A DNA stretch of 64,000 nucleotides from Tepidibacter aestuarii (GCF_934924865.1 NZ_OW235315.1:3038001-3102000), one strand, 5' to 3'. Shown: positions 9,442 through 18,302, numbered from the stretch's first letter. Numbers and translations are program-made. The notes: a model not told the origin generated them from the letters alone.

Positions 9442-11589
9442 TTAAATTAATACCTTGCTAATTTGTTTTGAATTTTCCATTGATAATATCTTTTCAAATG
9501 AAGTGCTATCAACAGGACAACTAAACAAATACCCTTGCCCAAATTCACATTCATTCTCTTTTAAGAATTCTAACTGTTCTTTTGTTTCAATACCTTCTGC
9601 TACAACTTTTATATTTAAACTTTTTGCCATTGTAATAATTGCTAAAGGTATTTCCGTATTTTTATGTTCATTATCAATATCATTAATAAAACTTTTATCA
9701 ATTTTCAATTTAGAAATAGGTAATTTTTTCAGCTGCCCTAAAGAAGAATAACCTGTCCCAAAGTCATCAATAGAAAGACTTATCCCTAATTCTTCTAAAT
9801 TATGTAATATCTTTTCAATATTATATATATTTTGAGCAGAAATACTTTCTGTTATTTCTAATTCTAAATACTTTGGATCAAGATTTATTTCCTTTAGAAT
9901 ATCAGAAACTAATTGAGGAAATTTCTTTTGTTTTAATTGATTTACTGATATATTCACTGAGATCTTTAGAAAATAATATCCTTTATCATGCCATTCTTTA
10001 TTTTGTCTATACGCATTTTTAAGTACCCATGTACCAATTTTGTCTATAAGTCCATTTTTTTCAGCTATAGGTATAAATTTTTCAGGAGATATGAATCCAA
10101 ATTTAGGATGTTTCCATCTAAGTAAGGCTTCTGCTCCAATTATTTTTTGCGTACTAATATCTATTATCGGTTGATAGTATAGTAATAACTCATTTTTTTC
10201 TATAGCATATCTCAAATGATTAGATAATTCAAAATCTTCTTTTATTTGATTGTTCATATTAGAGTGAAATAAGCTGATGCGTTTTTCATGAACGTTTTTA
10301 TTTTCTTTTGCCTTATACATTGCTATGTCAGCATTTTTCATTAATGTTTCAGCATCTTTTCCATTATTGGGGTACTCTGATATTCCTATACTAGCTGAAA
10401 CTTCTAATTTTTTTTGATTTACTATAATAGGTTCCCTTAAAGAATTAACAATAGAATTTGCTATATTTATATATATCATCTTATTTTCCAATTGTGGCAT
10501 TAGTATAATAAATTCATCTCCACCTATTCTAGCAACTGTATCTATATCTCTAACACATTTTTGAATTCTCATTGAAAATTCCTTTAAAACCTTATCTCCA
10601 ACCGAATGGCCCAAGGTATCATTTATCCTTTTAAAGTCGTCTAAATCTAAATATAGAACTGCTAAATTTTTATTAGTATTTTTTGATATTTCACTATCTA
10701 GCTTATCTATAAAAAAAGTTCTATTGTAAAGACCAGTAATACTGTCTCTAAATGACATATATTCAATTTTTTCTTCATTTTCCTTCTTATCAGTTATGTC
10801 CCTAATTATTCCTGTAAAATGAGTAGTCTTATTATCTTCATCTTTAATAGAATATATAGTTATCCACTGATTATAAGTTTTTCCACTTTTATTTTTATTT
10901 AATATTTCACCTGTCCATTTACCTTTAGTTAGTATACATTCCAATATTTCTTTATAACACTCATTTTCACATTTATCAGATTTTAATATTGTAAGGTTTT
11001 CACCTATAACTTCACTACTTTTATAGCCTGTTATCTGAGTAAATGCATTATTTACCCATTCTATATTTCCGTATTTATCAGTAATAACAATTCCTTCCGT
11101 ATTATTCTCTAATGCTTTTTCAAATAATTTTAATTGCTTTTCATATTTAATTTTCTTTGTTACGTCGGTGTATATTACAGATATTCCAATTTTATCTCCA
11201 TAGATTATTATGGGATATGCTATTATATCTACATCTATAATTTTATTGTCCTTTCTCTTTCTTTTAACTCTTTTTCTTATTACTGGACCTTGATTTATTA
11301 TATTATCTGAATCACTATCATAAATATCTTCCTTATATATAATTTCTTCAATTCTTTTATTCTTAATCTCACTAAAATCATACTGAAATAATTTAGTGAA
11401 ATTTTCATTAATGTCTATTATTTTATGGTTGTTATCTATAATTGCTATAGCTAAAGGATAATTATTAAATAAATCTAAAGCTAAATTATTACAGTTAGTA
11501 ATACATTGATTTTTTAAAATAAAAAAAGGATTGTTTTTTTGATTAATAGAACTACTTAATTTGTTATATATCTTTATTTTTTTATCCAT
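9442..11589 (-). CDS. PAS-PAS-GGDEF-EAL cyclic-di-GMP enzyme
   Basis: A bifunctional-type protein of the cyclic-di-GMP network, about 715 residues from the ATG at 11589, which follows AAGGAGAG. No TM segment is seen, so it is probably cytoplasmic. Order: PAS 1 (about 45-150), PAS 2 (about 165-275), GGDEF (about 290-455) with an intact ARIGGDEF active site preceded five residues earlier by the inhibitory I-site RDID, and EAL (about 465-700) with GAEALLRW, ELEITES and IDDFGTGYSSL intact. Both active sites look functional. The upstream ATG-like codon at 11652 lacks a ribosome site. It is monocistronic; the PAS ligands are unknown. Confidence 0.92.
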   Translation of the reverse strand: MDKKIKIYNKLSSSINQKNNPFFILKNQCITNCNNLALDLFNNYPLAIAIIDNNHKIIDINENFTKLFQYDFSEIKNKRIEEIIYKEDIYDSDSDNIINQGPVIRKRVKRKRKDNKIIDVDIIAYPIIIYGDKIGISVIYTDVTKKIKYEKQLKLFEKALENNTEGIVITDKYGNIEWVNNAFTQITGYKSSEVIGENLTILKSDKCENECYKEILECILTKGKWTGEILNKNKSGKTYNQWITIYSIKDEDNKTTHFTGIIRDITDKKENEEKIEYMSFRDSITGLYNRTFFIDKLDSEISKNTNKNLAVLYLDLDDFKRINDTLGHSVGDKVLKEFSMRIQKCVRDIDTVARIGGDEFIILMPQLENKMIYINIANSIVNSLREPIIVNQKKLEVSASIGISEYPNNGKDAETLMKNADIAMYKAKENKNVHEKRISLFHSNMNNQIKEDFELSNHLRYAIEKNELLLYYQPIIDISTQKIIGAEALLRWKHPKFGFISPEKFIPIAEKNGLIDKIGTWVLKNAYRQNKEWHDKGYYFLKISVNISVNQLKQKKFPQLVSDILKEINLDPKYLELEITESISAQNIYNIEKILHNLEELGISLSIDDFGTGYSSLGQLKKLPISKLKIDKSFINDIDNEHKNTEIPLAIITMAKSLNIKVVAEGIETKEQLEFLKENECEFGQGYLFSCPVDSTSFEKILSMENSKQISKVLI

Positions 11590-11951
11590 ATTTTTATCTC
11601 TCCTTCTATGCTTTTTTATTTTATTAGCTGTAAAATTTAAACTTTTGATCACTTTCTTACATTTATAATTTATAATTATTTTTTATCTTTATTTACTAAA
11701 AAAAGACATCTATTGGTGATAGATGCCTTTTAGTATTTTTAAAATAAAAACGTTCGTGTTGTTAAGTTTACTTTTATAAACAACGATCTTGATTTATCAG
11801 TTATATTTATTCTATTTTACATGAATAAAGTTTTTTCATTTTTCACTTTTTATAAGTTAGATACAGCTAATTTGATTATATCTAAAAATCAAATTAATGT
11901 CAATATATGGTTTAACATAAAAGAATTCATAATGTTTTGTGTAGATATATT
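11590..11951. other. Intergenic region with the ABC operon terminator
   Basis: No gene seen. A hairpin at 11700-11732 (GCATCTAT/ATAGATGT on the minus strand, followed by CTTTTTTT) probably ends the ABC-transporter operon. The rest is AT-rich, with a short AATTTGAT/ATCAAATT dyad near 11869-11896. Confidence 0.6.
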
Positions 11952-12746
11952 TTAAGAAAATACCACTCTATCACTTAGCCCATCCCTAGATTGTATTTTT
12001 TCAAAATATGATAAAAGCTTATCTATATTCAAACCTTTCTTCTCATCTTCTTTAATATCTAAAACTACTTTTCCCCCATGCATCATCAAAAGTCTATTTC
12101 CCATAGATATAGCATGATTTAGATTATGAGTTATCATAAGAGTTGTAATTTTTTTTCTTTCTACTATTCTCTCAGTAAGCTCTATTATTCTTTGAGAAGT
12201 TTTAGGATCAAGGGCTGCTGTATGTTCATCTAATAATAGTATATCCGGATTTTTTATAGTTGCCATTATAAGAGATAGTGCCTGCCTTTGACCTCCCGAT
12301 AAAAGAGATACCTTAGTATTAAGTTGATCTTCAAGTCCTAATGATAATTCCGACAATATTTTTCTAATATAATCTATATTCTTTTTTGAAATACCCATTG
12401 ATAATCCGAATTTATTTCCTTTATTCATAGCCATAGATAAATTTTCTAGTATAGTCATTGATGGAGATGTTCCAAAGCTTGGATCCTGATATACTCGTGC
12501 TATAAATTTTGATCGTTTGTATTCTTTAAGCTCTGATATATCTTTATCATCTACATTTATGATCCCACTATCTTTATCTAAACTTCCTGATATCATATTT
12601 AAAAGAGTTGATTTTCCAGCTCCATTACTTCCTATTATAGTTATAAAATCACCGTCTTCTATATCAAGTGATAATTTATCAAATACTTGCTTTTCATTTA
12701 TAGTATTTTTATTGAATGTTTTGGATAAGTTCTTTATTTGAATCAT
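11952..12746 (-). CDS. ABC transporter ATPase of TrpX/ABC_sub_bind-type importer
   Basis: ATP-hydrolysing subunit of an importer, about 264 residues. It shows Walker A GSNGAGKST (about residue 38), the signature LLSGGQRQALSL, Walker B ILLLDEHTAALDP and the H-loop MMITHNLNHA. The ATG at 12746 follows AGAGGTG, whereas the in-frame GTG at 12755 does not. It overlaps the permease gene by 38 bases, implying translational coupling. It is the third gene of a binding protein-permease-ATPase operon. The family (COG1101) travels with PF04392 binding proteins linked to amino-acid uptake, often aromatic. Confidence 0.88.
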   Translation of the reverse strand: MIQIKNLSKTFNKNTINEKQVFDKLSLDIEDGDFITIIGSNGAGKSTLLNMISGSLDKDSGIINVDDKDISELKEYKRSKFIARVYQDPSFGTSPSMTILENLSMAMNKGNKFGLSMGISKKNIDYIRKILSELSLGLEDQLNTKVSLLSGGQRQALSLIMATIKNPDILLLDEHTAALDPKTSQRIIELTERIVERKKITTLMITHNLNHAISMGNRLLMMHGGKVVLDIKEDEKKGLNIDKLLSYFEKIQSRDGLSDRVVFS

Positions 12747-13608
12747 TTCTCTCACCTCTTTTTATAAAGTTTAGATTTAGTTTAAATCTAGCGTTGTTAG
12801 AAGCTATAGCAACTACTACTATTAATGCTGTTATCAATTTTAAATCTGTTGGATTAAACCCAATCTTTAAGGCAAGAGCCGTGCTTAATTTATATAAAAT
12901 AGACCCTATAACAGCCATTGTAGTAGTTTTGATAAATGAGAATTTTTTTAAAACTGCCTCTCCAAATATTACTGATGCAAGACCCATAACTATAATGCCA
13001 CTTCCCATTGTAACATCTGAAAATCCTTGGTATTGAGCAAGTAGTGATCCTGAAAATGCTACTAAGCCATTTGATACCATAAGTCCTATTATTTTTATAT
13101 TCCCTATATCTATGCCAAGAGATGTTATAAGTCTTTCATTATCTCCACACGCTTTTAAAGCAAAACCAAGTTTTGTTCTAAGAAAAAGATCTAACAGAAT
13201 TTTCACTAAAAAAGCTATTATAGCTATTATATATATAGTTTCTATATTTATATTAAATACTGTGTTTTGATTGAATAATGGGATATTTGACTTTCCCATT
13301 ATTCGAAGATTTACAGAGTATAAAGCTGTCATAACTAATATACCTGATAGTAAGTTAGTTATTTTAAATCTAACATGAAGTATTCCAGTTGCAATTCCTG
13401 CTATGCACCCAGCTATAATAGATATAGACGTTGCAACAACTGGGTTTATATCTTTAACCAAAAGAGCTGCTGTAACAGATGCTCCAAGAGCAAATGTTCC
13501 ATCTACTGACAAGTCAGGAAAATCTAGTATCTTGTATGTTATATACACTCCTAAGGCCATTAAAGAAAATATTAAGCCCTGCTCGAGTATACTTATAATT
13601 AAGTCCAT
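12709..13608 (-). CDS. ABC transporter permease, branched-chain-type fold
   Basis: 299 residues with about eight to nine hydrophobic helices. It resembles the COG4120 permeases paired with ABC_sub_bind binding proteins: N-terminal GLIFSLMALGVYITYKILDFPDLSVDG, then FALGASVTAALLV, and MGLASVIFGEAVL near residue 215. RBS AGGGGG lies 7 bases before the ATG. Its start abuts the stop of the binding-protein gene and its end overlaps the ATPase gene. Confidence 0.85.
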   Translation of the reverse strand: MDLIISILEQGLIFSLMALGVYITYKILDFPDLSVDGTFALGASVTAALLVKDINPVVATSISIIAGCIAGIATGILHVRFKITNLLSGILVMTALYSVNLRIMGKSNIPLFNQNTVFNINIETIYIIAIIAFLVKILLDLFLRTKLGFALKACGDNERLITSLGIDIGNIKIIGLMVSNGLVAFSGSLLAQYQGFSDVTMGSGIIVMGLASVIFGEAVLKKFSFIKTTTMAVIGSILYKLSTALALKIGFNPTDLKLITALIVVVAIASNNARFKLNLNFIKRGERNDSNKELIQNIQ

Positions 13609-14601
13609 TTAATTTTCCCCCTCTATAAGCTGTGCCTTTGATTTTAAGCCATTTGGTATTTGTACATTTAGATCTTTTGCTACTTTCTCATTTATAACAA
13701 GAGTAGTATTTTTAATGTATTCGATGCTCATATCTTGAGGTTTTTTACCATTTAAAACTTCAATAGCCATAAGGCCTGTTTCGTATCCTAACTGCTTGTA
13801 GTCTATTCCTTGTGTAGCTAAAGCACCTAATTTTACGTGTGATTCCTCTGCACCTATTATAGGTATATTTTTTTCATTGCATTTATTTGCTATTAAGCTC
13901 ATTGATGATGCAACTAAATTATCCGCTGGAGTGTATACAACATCCACGCTTTGAGTCAATTTATCCATGGCTTGAGCTACTTCATTAACACTACTTATTC
14001 CAACTTCCTCTATATCAAATCCATTCTTTTTAGCCTCTTTCTTAGCCATATCGATTTGAATTTTAGAATTTATTTCACTTGTATTGTATATAACTCCTAT
14101 TTTTTTAGCATTTGGAACTAAAGTTTTGATAAGTTCAAACTGCTTATCAACAGGAGTCATATCACTAGTTCCTGTTACATTTGTCTGTGTTTTTTCAATA
14201 GATTTTACTATTCCTGCCTCTACAGGATCTGTTACTGCTGTTATTAGTATAGGGATTTCATTTGTAGAATTGAATGCACTTTGAGCTGATGGGGTTGCTA
14301 TTGCAAATATCATATCCTTATTTTGAGATACAAAATTTTGTGCTATAGTTTGAGATGTGGGTATATCTCCTTGAGCACTTTGAAAGTCTATTTCTATGTT
14401 ATTCCCATCCTCAAATCCATTATCTTTAAGAGCTTCTATAAATCCTTCTCTCGCTAGATCAAGAGCTGGATGCTCTATTATTTGAGTTATTCCAATTTTG
14501 ATTTTGTCACCCTTTGAAGTGTCCACTGACTTGCATCCTACTAAAGATACAACTAATAAGATAAGTAAAACAACGATTTTAAAGTTCTTTTTTCCTACCA
14601 T
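13609..14601 (-). CDS. ABC transporter substrate-binding lipoprotein (ABC_sub_bind, TrpX-like)
   Basis: 330 residues. A lipoprotein signal peptide ends in LVSLVGC, with Cys23 the likely lipidation site. The body is the two-lobe PF04392 fold: KIGITQIIEHPALDLAREGF, DFQSAQGD, IFAIATPSAQSA, PILITAVTDPVEAGIV, VTGTSDMTPV, GVIYNTSE, VVYTPADNLVASSM, PIIGAEESHVKLGALATQGIDY. Family members are implicated in tryptophan/tyrosine uptake, though the ligand here is not proven. AGGAGG precedes the ATG. It is the first gene of the operon, behind a long leader with its own consensus promoter, a TAG array and an intrinsic terminator. Confidence 0.88.
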   Translation of the reverse strand: MVGKKNFKIVVLLILLVVSLVGCKSVDTSKGDKIKIGITQIIEHPALDLAREGFIEALKDNGFEDGNNIEIDFQSAQGDIPTSQTIAQNFVSQNKDMIFAIATPSAQSAFNSTNEIPILITAVTDPVEAGIVKSIEKTQTNVTGTSDMTPVDKQFELIKTLVPNAKKIGVIYNTSEINSKIQIDMAKKEAKKNGFDIEEVGISSVNEVAQAMDKLTQSVDVVYTPADNLVASSMSLIANKCNEKNIPIIGAEESHVKLGALATQGIDYKQLGYETGLMAIEVLNGKKPQDMSIEYIKNTTLVINEKVAKDLNVQIPNGLKSKAQLIEGEN

Positions 14602-14651
14602 GCTACCATCCTCCTAAATTTTAAATTGTAATATTGTTTTAATACAAAAAC

Positions 14652-14676
14652 AAAAAACTCTCGTATGAGAGTTTTT
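14652..14676 (-). terminator. Leader terminator (attenuator) before the ABC operon
   Basis: On the minus strand AAACTCTC pairs with GAGAGTTT around an ATAC loop and is followed by a T-rich run. It lies between the promoter (14801-14829) and the first gene (14601), so it would stop transcription within the leader unless antagonised. Confidence 0.8.
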
Positions 14677-14693
14677 AAACAAAGTTAATAAAC

Positions 14694-14777
14694 CTACCCT
14701 ACATACCTACCATTCTACATATCTACTATACTACCAAACTACTTTTCTACTAATCTTCTACGAACTTCCTAGTCTAC
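14694..14777 (-). repeat. Phased GTAG(N4) array in the ABC-operon leader
   Basis: On the minus strand GTAG recurs; on the plus strand CTAC starts at 14699, 14707, 14715, 14723, 14731, 14739 and 14747, seven units exactly 8 bases apart. Less regular copies are at 14694, 14758 and 14774. The bases between are not conserved. The array sits between the promoter and the leader terminator, as expected for an RNA-protein binding site. Confidence 0.85.
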
Positions 14778-14800
14778 ATTTTCTTCTAATTTTAAAGTTT

Positions 14801-14829
14801 ATTATATTAAATTTAGTATACAATGTCAA
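14801..14829 (-). promoter_or_regulatory. Consensus sigma-A promoter of the ABC operon
   Basis: TTGACA (14829-14824) and TATAAT (14806-14801) are separated by exactly 17 bases. Transcription would begin near 14794, leaving a leader of about 190 nt. Confidence 0.88.
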
Positions 14830-14854
14830 TCTAATTTTATGATTATTTTTTTGT

Positions 14855-16054
14855 TTAGATTGTACTTTTTTTAACTTCTCTTAAAACGGAACTTTCATCT
14901 GCTTTTTTAATTGCTATCTTAGTTGCAACAGGTCCTATTATCTCTGTAATTATAGTTGTAGCCATAAGTATAGTAATTACAATTTCTCCAAGTGAAGTTC
15001 CAGGGAACTCTCTACCTACAGTTATTGCAAGACCTATAGCAACTCCTACTTGTGATAAAAGTCCAAGGCCTATATATTTTTTAACCACAGTTGGAGCCTT
15101 TGAAATTGTTGCTCCAACAGATGCTCCTCCTACTTTTCCAACTATTCTAAATAGTAAATACATAACTCCTAAAAGACCTATCTTAGGAATTAAGGAAACA
15201 TCAAGTCTAGAACCTGCTAATGTAAAGAATGCTGCTGTTACTGGAGGTGACCATTTTTCAAGTATGTTAAATGCTCTATTTGCCTTACTTGATACATTTG
15301 TTACCATTATTCCACTTGCCATAGCACAAAGAAGTGGAGATAAGTCAAATTGAAGAGCTACTCCTACAGTTAAAACAATACTTGCAATAACAAAAGTTAA
15401 AACTTCAGATTCGTTCTTAGCATTTTTAAGTAAATAACATAATAATATTCCAATTAATCCCCCTACACCTATAGATAAAACTATTTCTGTTAAAGGATGT
15501 ATAATTACCTTTGATACAGTTAAAGCTTCATGCTTTAAAAACACTTTTGCAATAGATGCTGCAATTGCATATATCATAAGAGATATTGCATCATCAACCG
15601 CAACAACTCCAAGCAATGTACTAGTTAAAGGGCCCCTAGCATTATATTCTTTAAGAACCATAACAGTAGCTGCTGGTGCAGTAGCTGATGATATTGATCC
15701 TAATATAAGTGCAGTTGGTATATCTTGACCAAGTGCTAACATTATTCCTGTAACAAGAACAAATGCTCCCATGGCCTCACAAAATGCTATTATAAATATA
15801 TTCTTACCTAATTTTTTCATCTCTTCTATCTTAAATTCACTACCAATATTAAAAGCTATTATTCCAAGTGCGACATCACTTATAAAAGATAATTCCTCTA
15901 TTACCTGTTCATTGACAATATTAAGACCTGATACACCAATTATAAGACCTGCTATTATATACCCTCCAACTGCAGGCATATTCATTTTATTCATAGCCTT
16001 ACCAAGTAAAACTCCAAATATAAGTGCCAATGCTAAACTGATAAAATCACTCAT
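14855..16054 (-). CDS. Cation:proton antiporter, CPA2 (KefB/NapA-type) family
   Basis: A membrane antiporter exchanging Na+ or K+ for protons, about 399 residues and 11-13 hydrophobic helices. It has MNMPAVGGYIIAGLIIG, then ISDVALGIIAFNIGSEF, SSATAPAATVMVLKEY, and GVVAVDDAISLMIYAI, whose Asp-Asp pair matches the ion-binding site of electrogenic CPA2 antiporters. No RCK/TrkA-N domain follows, so it is shorter than KefB/C. The ATG at 16054 is preferred because AAGGAG lies 10 bases upstream; a TTG at 16063 would be too close. It lies between the hutP-like gene and the ABC leader. Its substrate ion is unknown. Confidence 0.85.
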   Translation of the reverse strand: MSDFISLALALIFGVLLGKAMNKMNMPAVGGYIIAGLIIGVSGLNIVNEQVIEELSFISDVALGIIAFNIGSEFKIEEMKKLGKNIFIIAFCEAMGAFVLVTGIMLALGQDIPTALILGSISSATAPAATVMVLKEYNARGPLTSTLLGVVAVDDAISLMIYAIAASIAKVFLKHEALTVSKVIIHPLTEIVLSIGVGGLIGILLCYLLKNAKNESEVLTFVIASIVLTVGVALQFDLSPLLCAMASGIMVTNVSSKANRAFNILEKWSPPVTAAFFTLAGSRLDVSLIPKIGLLGVMYLLFRIVGKVGGASVGATISKAPTVVKKYIGLGLLSQVGVAIGLAITVGREFPGTSLGEIVITILMATTIITEIIGPVATKIAIKKADESSVLREVKKSTI

Positions 16055-16096
16055 TTTTAACAATCTCCTTCTATATCTATTTTTGCAAATTTTATA

Positions 16097-16119
16097 CCAA
16101 GGAATGTGATATCCCTTGG
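16097..16119 (-). terminator. Weak hairpin between the HutP-like gene and the antiporter
   Basis: CCAAGGGA pairs with TCCTTGG and is followed by TATAAAATTT, not a clean T run. It may be a partial terminator or an mRNA-processing hairpin. Confidence 0.35.
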
Positions 16120-16131
16120 CATTATTTTAAA

Positions 16132-16554
16132 CTAATATATATCTGGTATTGATCTATGTGATAAACCAATTACAACCTCATTCAAATGTAAAAGTCCTAT
16201 GCTCATAAATATACAAACGCTCAAATGCTCCTTGTTCCTTGTAATGCCTATTTTTCCTCCTACATTCATTCCATTGGCCTTTGCAGCTACCTGCATTATT
16301 GCTTCTCTAGCAGCTCCCGCTACTGCTCCATCATGTACATGACATTCTTTTATAACTCCACTTCTTCTCGATGCTACAAGCGCTCTTTCTATAATCTTAG
16401 GTATAGACTGTATTAAATTTCCTCCTATATCAACTGCTGCTGCCTTTATGCCTTCTTTTTCTAATTCTCTTATTGCCCTCTGCTCATCTTCTCTTGAGCT
16501 TGTTATAGCTATCTTAATAGACGCCTTTGCTATATGAGTACTGTCTAATTGCAT
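16132..16554 (-). CDS. HutP-family antiterminator-like protein
   Basis: 140 residues that I align by eye with the B. subtilis HutP antiterminator family: RAIRELEKEGIKAAAVDIG matches its ELERDG helix-strand, VASRRSGVI matches ASKKSGVI, GAAREAI matches HATMEAL, and the end CIFMSIGLLHLNEVVIGLSH matches SLYGTIGAPIKGLEHETFGVGINH. HutP binds NAG-repeat RNA and lets polymerase read through. The two internal metal-ligand His of HutP (73 and 77) appear replaced, while the GINH-type His is kept, so the effector may not be histidine. GGAGG lies 7 bases before the ATG, inside the end of the marR gene, a 10-base overlap that suggests coupling. Confidence 0.72.
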   Translation of the reverse strand: MQLDSTHIAKASIKIAITSSREDEQRAIRELEKEGIKAAAVDIGGNLIQSIPKIIERALVASRRSGVIKECHVHDGAVAGAAREAIMQVAAKANGMNVGGKIGITRNKEHLSVCIFMSIGLLHLNEVVIGLSHRSIPDIY

Positions 16555-17006
16555 TCTATAACCTCCATAGTGTTTTCCTTTTTTATGCCTGATATAATTT
16601 TTGATACTAATTTTGAGAATAATTCTATTTCATCTTCAGATAGATGCTTAGCTATTTTCTCAGTGAAGTGCTTGTAAACCTCAAGCTCTGCATTTAAAAT
16701 TTCTTTTCCTCTATCCGTTAAGTATATATGAAATTCCCTTTTATCATGTTCTGAGTTCATCTTTTTTACATAGCCTTGATCTGTTAACCTTTTTATCATA
16801 GCTGTAACAGAGGGCTTAGTAACATTTAAAGCCTGAGCTAATTGGCTAAAAGTTGGATTATTAAGTGTATATATATATTCCAAATAATACATATGATTTA
16901 TACTAAATCTTGAAAATTCCTGTTTACTCATAATTTTTTCTATATACTTTTTATATACCTTATGAATATATTCTTCCATTTCCAACAAATTTACTTGTAG
17001 CTTCAT
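16545..17006 (-). CDS. MarR-family transcriptional regulator
   Basis: 153 residues with the MarR winged helix: NPTFSQLAQALNVTKPSVTAMIKRLTDQGYVKK (about 52-84) and HDKREFHIYLTDRG for the wing. The ATG at 17006 follows GGAGG by 5 bases; a TTG just upstream is ignored. It is first in a cluster with the HutP-like gene and antiporter. A dyad next to its promoter suggests autorepression. The inducer is unknown. Confidence 0.9.
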   Translation of the reverse strand: MKLQVNLLEMEEYIHKVYKKYIEKIMSKQEFSRFSINHMYYLEYIYTLNNPTFSQLAQALNVTKPSVTAMIKRLTDQGYVKKMNSEHDKREFHIYLTDRGKEILNAELEVYKHFTEKIAKHLSEDEIELFSKLVSKIISGIKKENTMEVIECN

Positions 17007-17041
17007 CAATTCCTCCTAAAAAATTACATTTTTAAAATTAG

Positions 17042-17089
17042 TTAGTTAATGCTAACTAATATTTTAAGATATTTTTTCTCTTTTGTAAA
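17042..17089 (-). promoter_or_regulatory. MarR-gene promoter with operator dyad
   Basis: -35 TTTACA (17089-17084), 17-base spacer, -10 TAAAAT (17066-17061), followed directly by the dyad TTAGTTA-N4-TAACTAA (17042-17059), a typical MarR operator position for repression. Confidence 0.75.
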
Positions 17090-17251
17090 GTACTTTCCTA
17101 TATATACTTCATTTCGGCTCAAGTATTGAAGTAATTTTGTATATATAATATAATTTTTTTGTAAAATGTTTTAAATTTCATGTTTAGGATTTTTTTTCTT
17201 AGGTATATATGAATTAGAAAACATTTAATTTAATTGGGGAGGTATTTAATT

Positions 17252-17800
17252 ATGAAAAAATTTATATGTAAAGTATGCGGTTATACTCACGAGGGGGAAA
17301 ATGCACCAGATGTATGTCCACAATGTAAAGCTCCTAAAGATCAATTCATAGAACATGACGAAACAAAGTTATCTTGGGCTGATGAGCATTTTGTTGGAAT
17401 AGCTAAAGATGTAGATCCAGAAATAATAGAAGGTCTTCGTCAAAACTTCTTAGGAGAATGTACAGAAGTAGGTATGTACCTTGCTATGAGCCGTCAAGCT
17501 GATAGAGAAGGATTCCCAGAAGTAGCTGAAGCTTACAAGAGAATAGCTTGGGAAGAAGCTGAACATGCTGCTAAATTTGCAGAGTTATTAGGAGAAGTTG
17601 TGACTGATAGTACTGAAAAGAACTTACAAATGAGAGTAGATGCTGAGCACGGTGCTTGTATGGGTAAAAAAGAATTAGCTACTAAGGCTAAGAAATTAAA
17701 CTTAGATGCAATCCATGATACAGTTCATGAAATGTGTAAAGATGAAGCTAGACACGGTTCAGCTTTCAATGGTTTATTAAAGAGATACTTTGGTAAATAA
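17252..17800 (+). CDS. Reverse rubrerythrin (rubredoxin domain N-terminal)
   Basis: A non-haem iron peroxidase of anaerobes that reduces H2O2 with electrons from NAD(P)H via redox partners. 182 residues. The rubredoxin domain comes first ([10 protein letters not shown] and CPQCK, two CxxC pairs). A four-helix diiron domain follows with [21 protein letters not shown] and DEARHG, each giving Glu/His iron ligands. This order is reversed from classical rubrerythrin, which defines revRbr. GGGGAGG precedes the ATG at 17252; the in-frame TTG at 17234 has none. It is monocistronic with its own terminator. Confidence 0.93.
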   Translation: MKKFICKVCGYTHEGENAPDVCPQCKAPKDQFIEHDETKLSWADEHFVGIAKDVDPEIIEGLRQNFLGECTEVGMYLAMSRQADREGFPEVAEAYKRIAWEEAEHAAKFAELLGEVVTDSTEKNLQMRVDAEHGACMGKKELATKAKKLNLDAIHDTVHEMCKDEARHGSAFNGLLKRYFGK

Positions 17801-17809
17801 TATATCAAT

Positions 17810-17840
17810 CTAAAAAGAGTGCATACGCACTCTTTTTTTG
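17810..17840 (+). terminator. Terminator of reverse rubrerythrin
   Basis: AAAGAGTGC and GCACTCTTT around a short loop, followed by TTTTG. Confidence 0.85.
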
Positions 17841-17900
17841 TCTCTAAGTAAACTATATAATCATTAACCTATCAATAATTCTGATTAAATAGCTGCACTT

Positions 17901-17978
17901 GCAACTATTTTTAAGCAACGGAGTCTGTTAAGACTAGTTGGCGGCATGAGTCAGTGCGTAGCAACTAGACGAATTTTA
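17901..17978. repeat. Dispersed repeat copy R1, abutting the ynfA stop codon
   Basis: A copy of a family of about 75 bp. Conserved blocks are AACTATTTTTAAGCAACGGAG, GGCATGAGTCAGTGCGTAGC and CTAGACGAATTTTA. Internal stem CTAGTTG/CAACTAG. Closest to R3 (55225-55298). Confidence 0.75.
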
Positions 17979-18302
17979 GTGTCTTGGAGCCCAAAGAATT
18001 ATACTTACTCCCACTAAGCATACGACTCCACCTATAAAATCAAATACATCTGGAGTCTTTTTATCTATTCCCCATCCCCATAATATTGATAAAAAAACAA
18101 ATATTCCACCGTAAGCTGCATATACTCTTCCGAAACTTGGGAATTTTTGAAAGGTTGGTATTACCCCGTATATAACTAAAACAATAGCTCCAACAATACC
18201 ATAAACATAAGGCTTACCTTCTCTTAGCCAAATCCAAACCAAGTATCCCCCACCAATTTCTGCAATCCCTGCTAATATGAATAGTATTATAGAATTTAGC
18301 AC
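17976..18302 (-). CDS. ynfA: YnfA/UPF0060 family small membrane protein
   Basis: 108 residues and four hydrophobic helices, with the family motifs LAGIAEIGGGYLVWIWLREGKP, GRVYAAYGGIFVFLSILWGW, and a C-terminal DFIGGVVCLVGVSIILWAPR. The GTG at 18302 gives the exact usual length and follows AGGGGG; the longer ATG-led reading adds 13 unlikely residues. The family is related in topology to small multidrug transporters; its function is not established. Its stop codon is the edge of repeat R1. Confidence 0.88.
   Translation of the reverse strand: MLNSIILFILAGIAEIGGGYLVWIWLREGKPYVYGIVGAIVLVIYGVIPTFQKFPSFGRVYAAYGGIFVFLSILWGWGIDKKTPDVFDFIGGVVCLVGVSIILWAPRH

Noticed and set aside
14694..14777. TAG array as a TRAP (tryptophan attenuation protein) site
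   Set aside because: TRAP prefers (G/U)AG triplets separated by 2-3 bases; here the phase is 8 (5-base gaps), and a HutP-family gene is next door.
14602..14800. T-box leader for the ABC importer
   Set aside because: No T-box sequence (UGGNACCGCG-like) or specifier stem is present.
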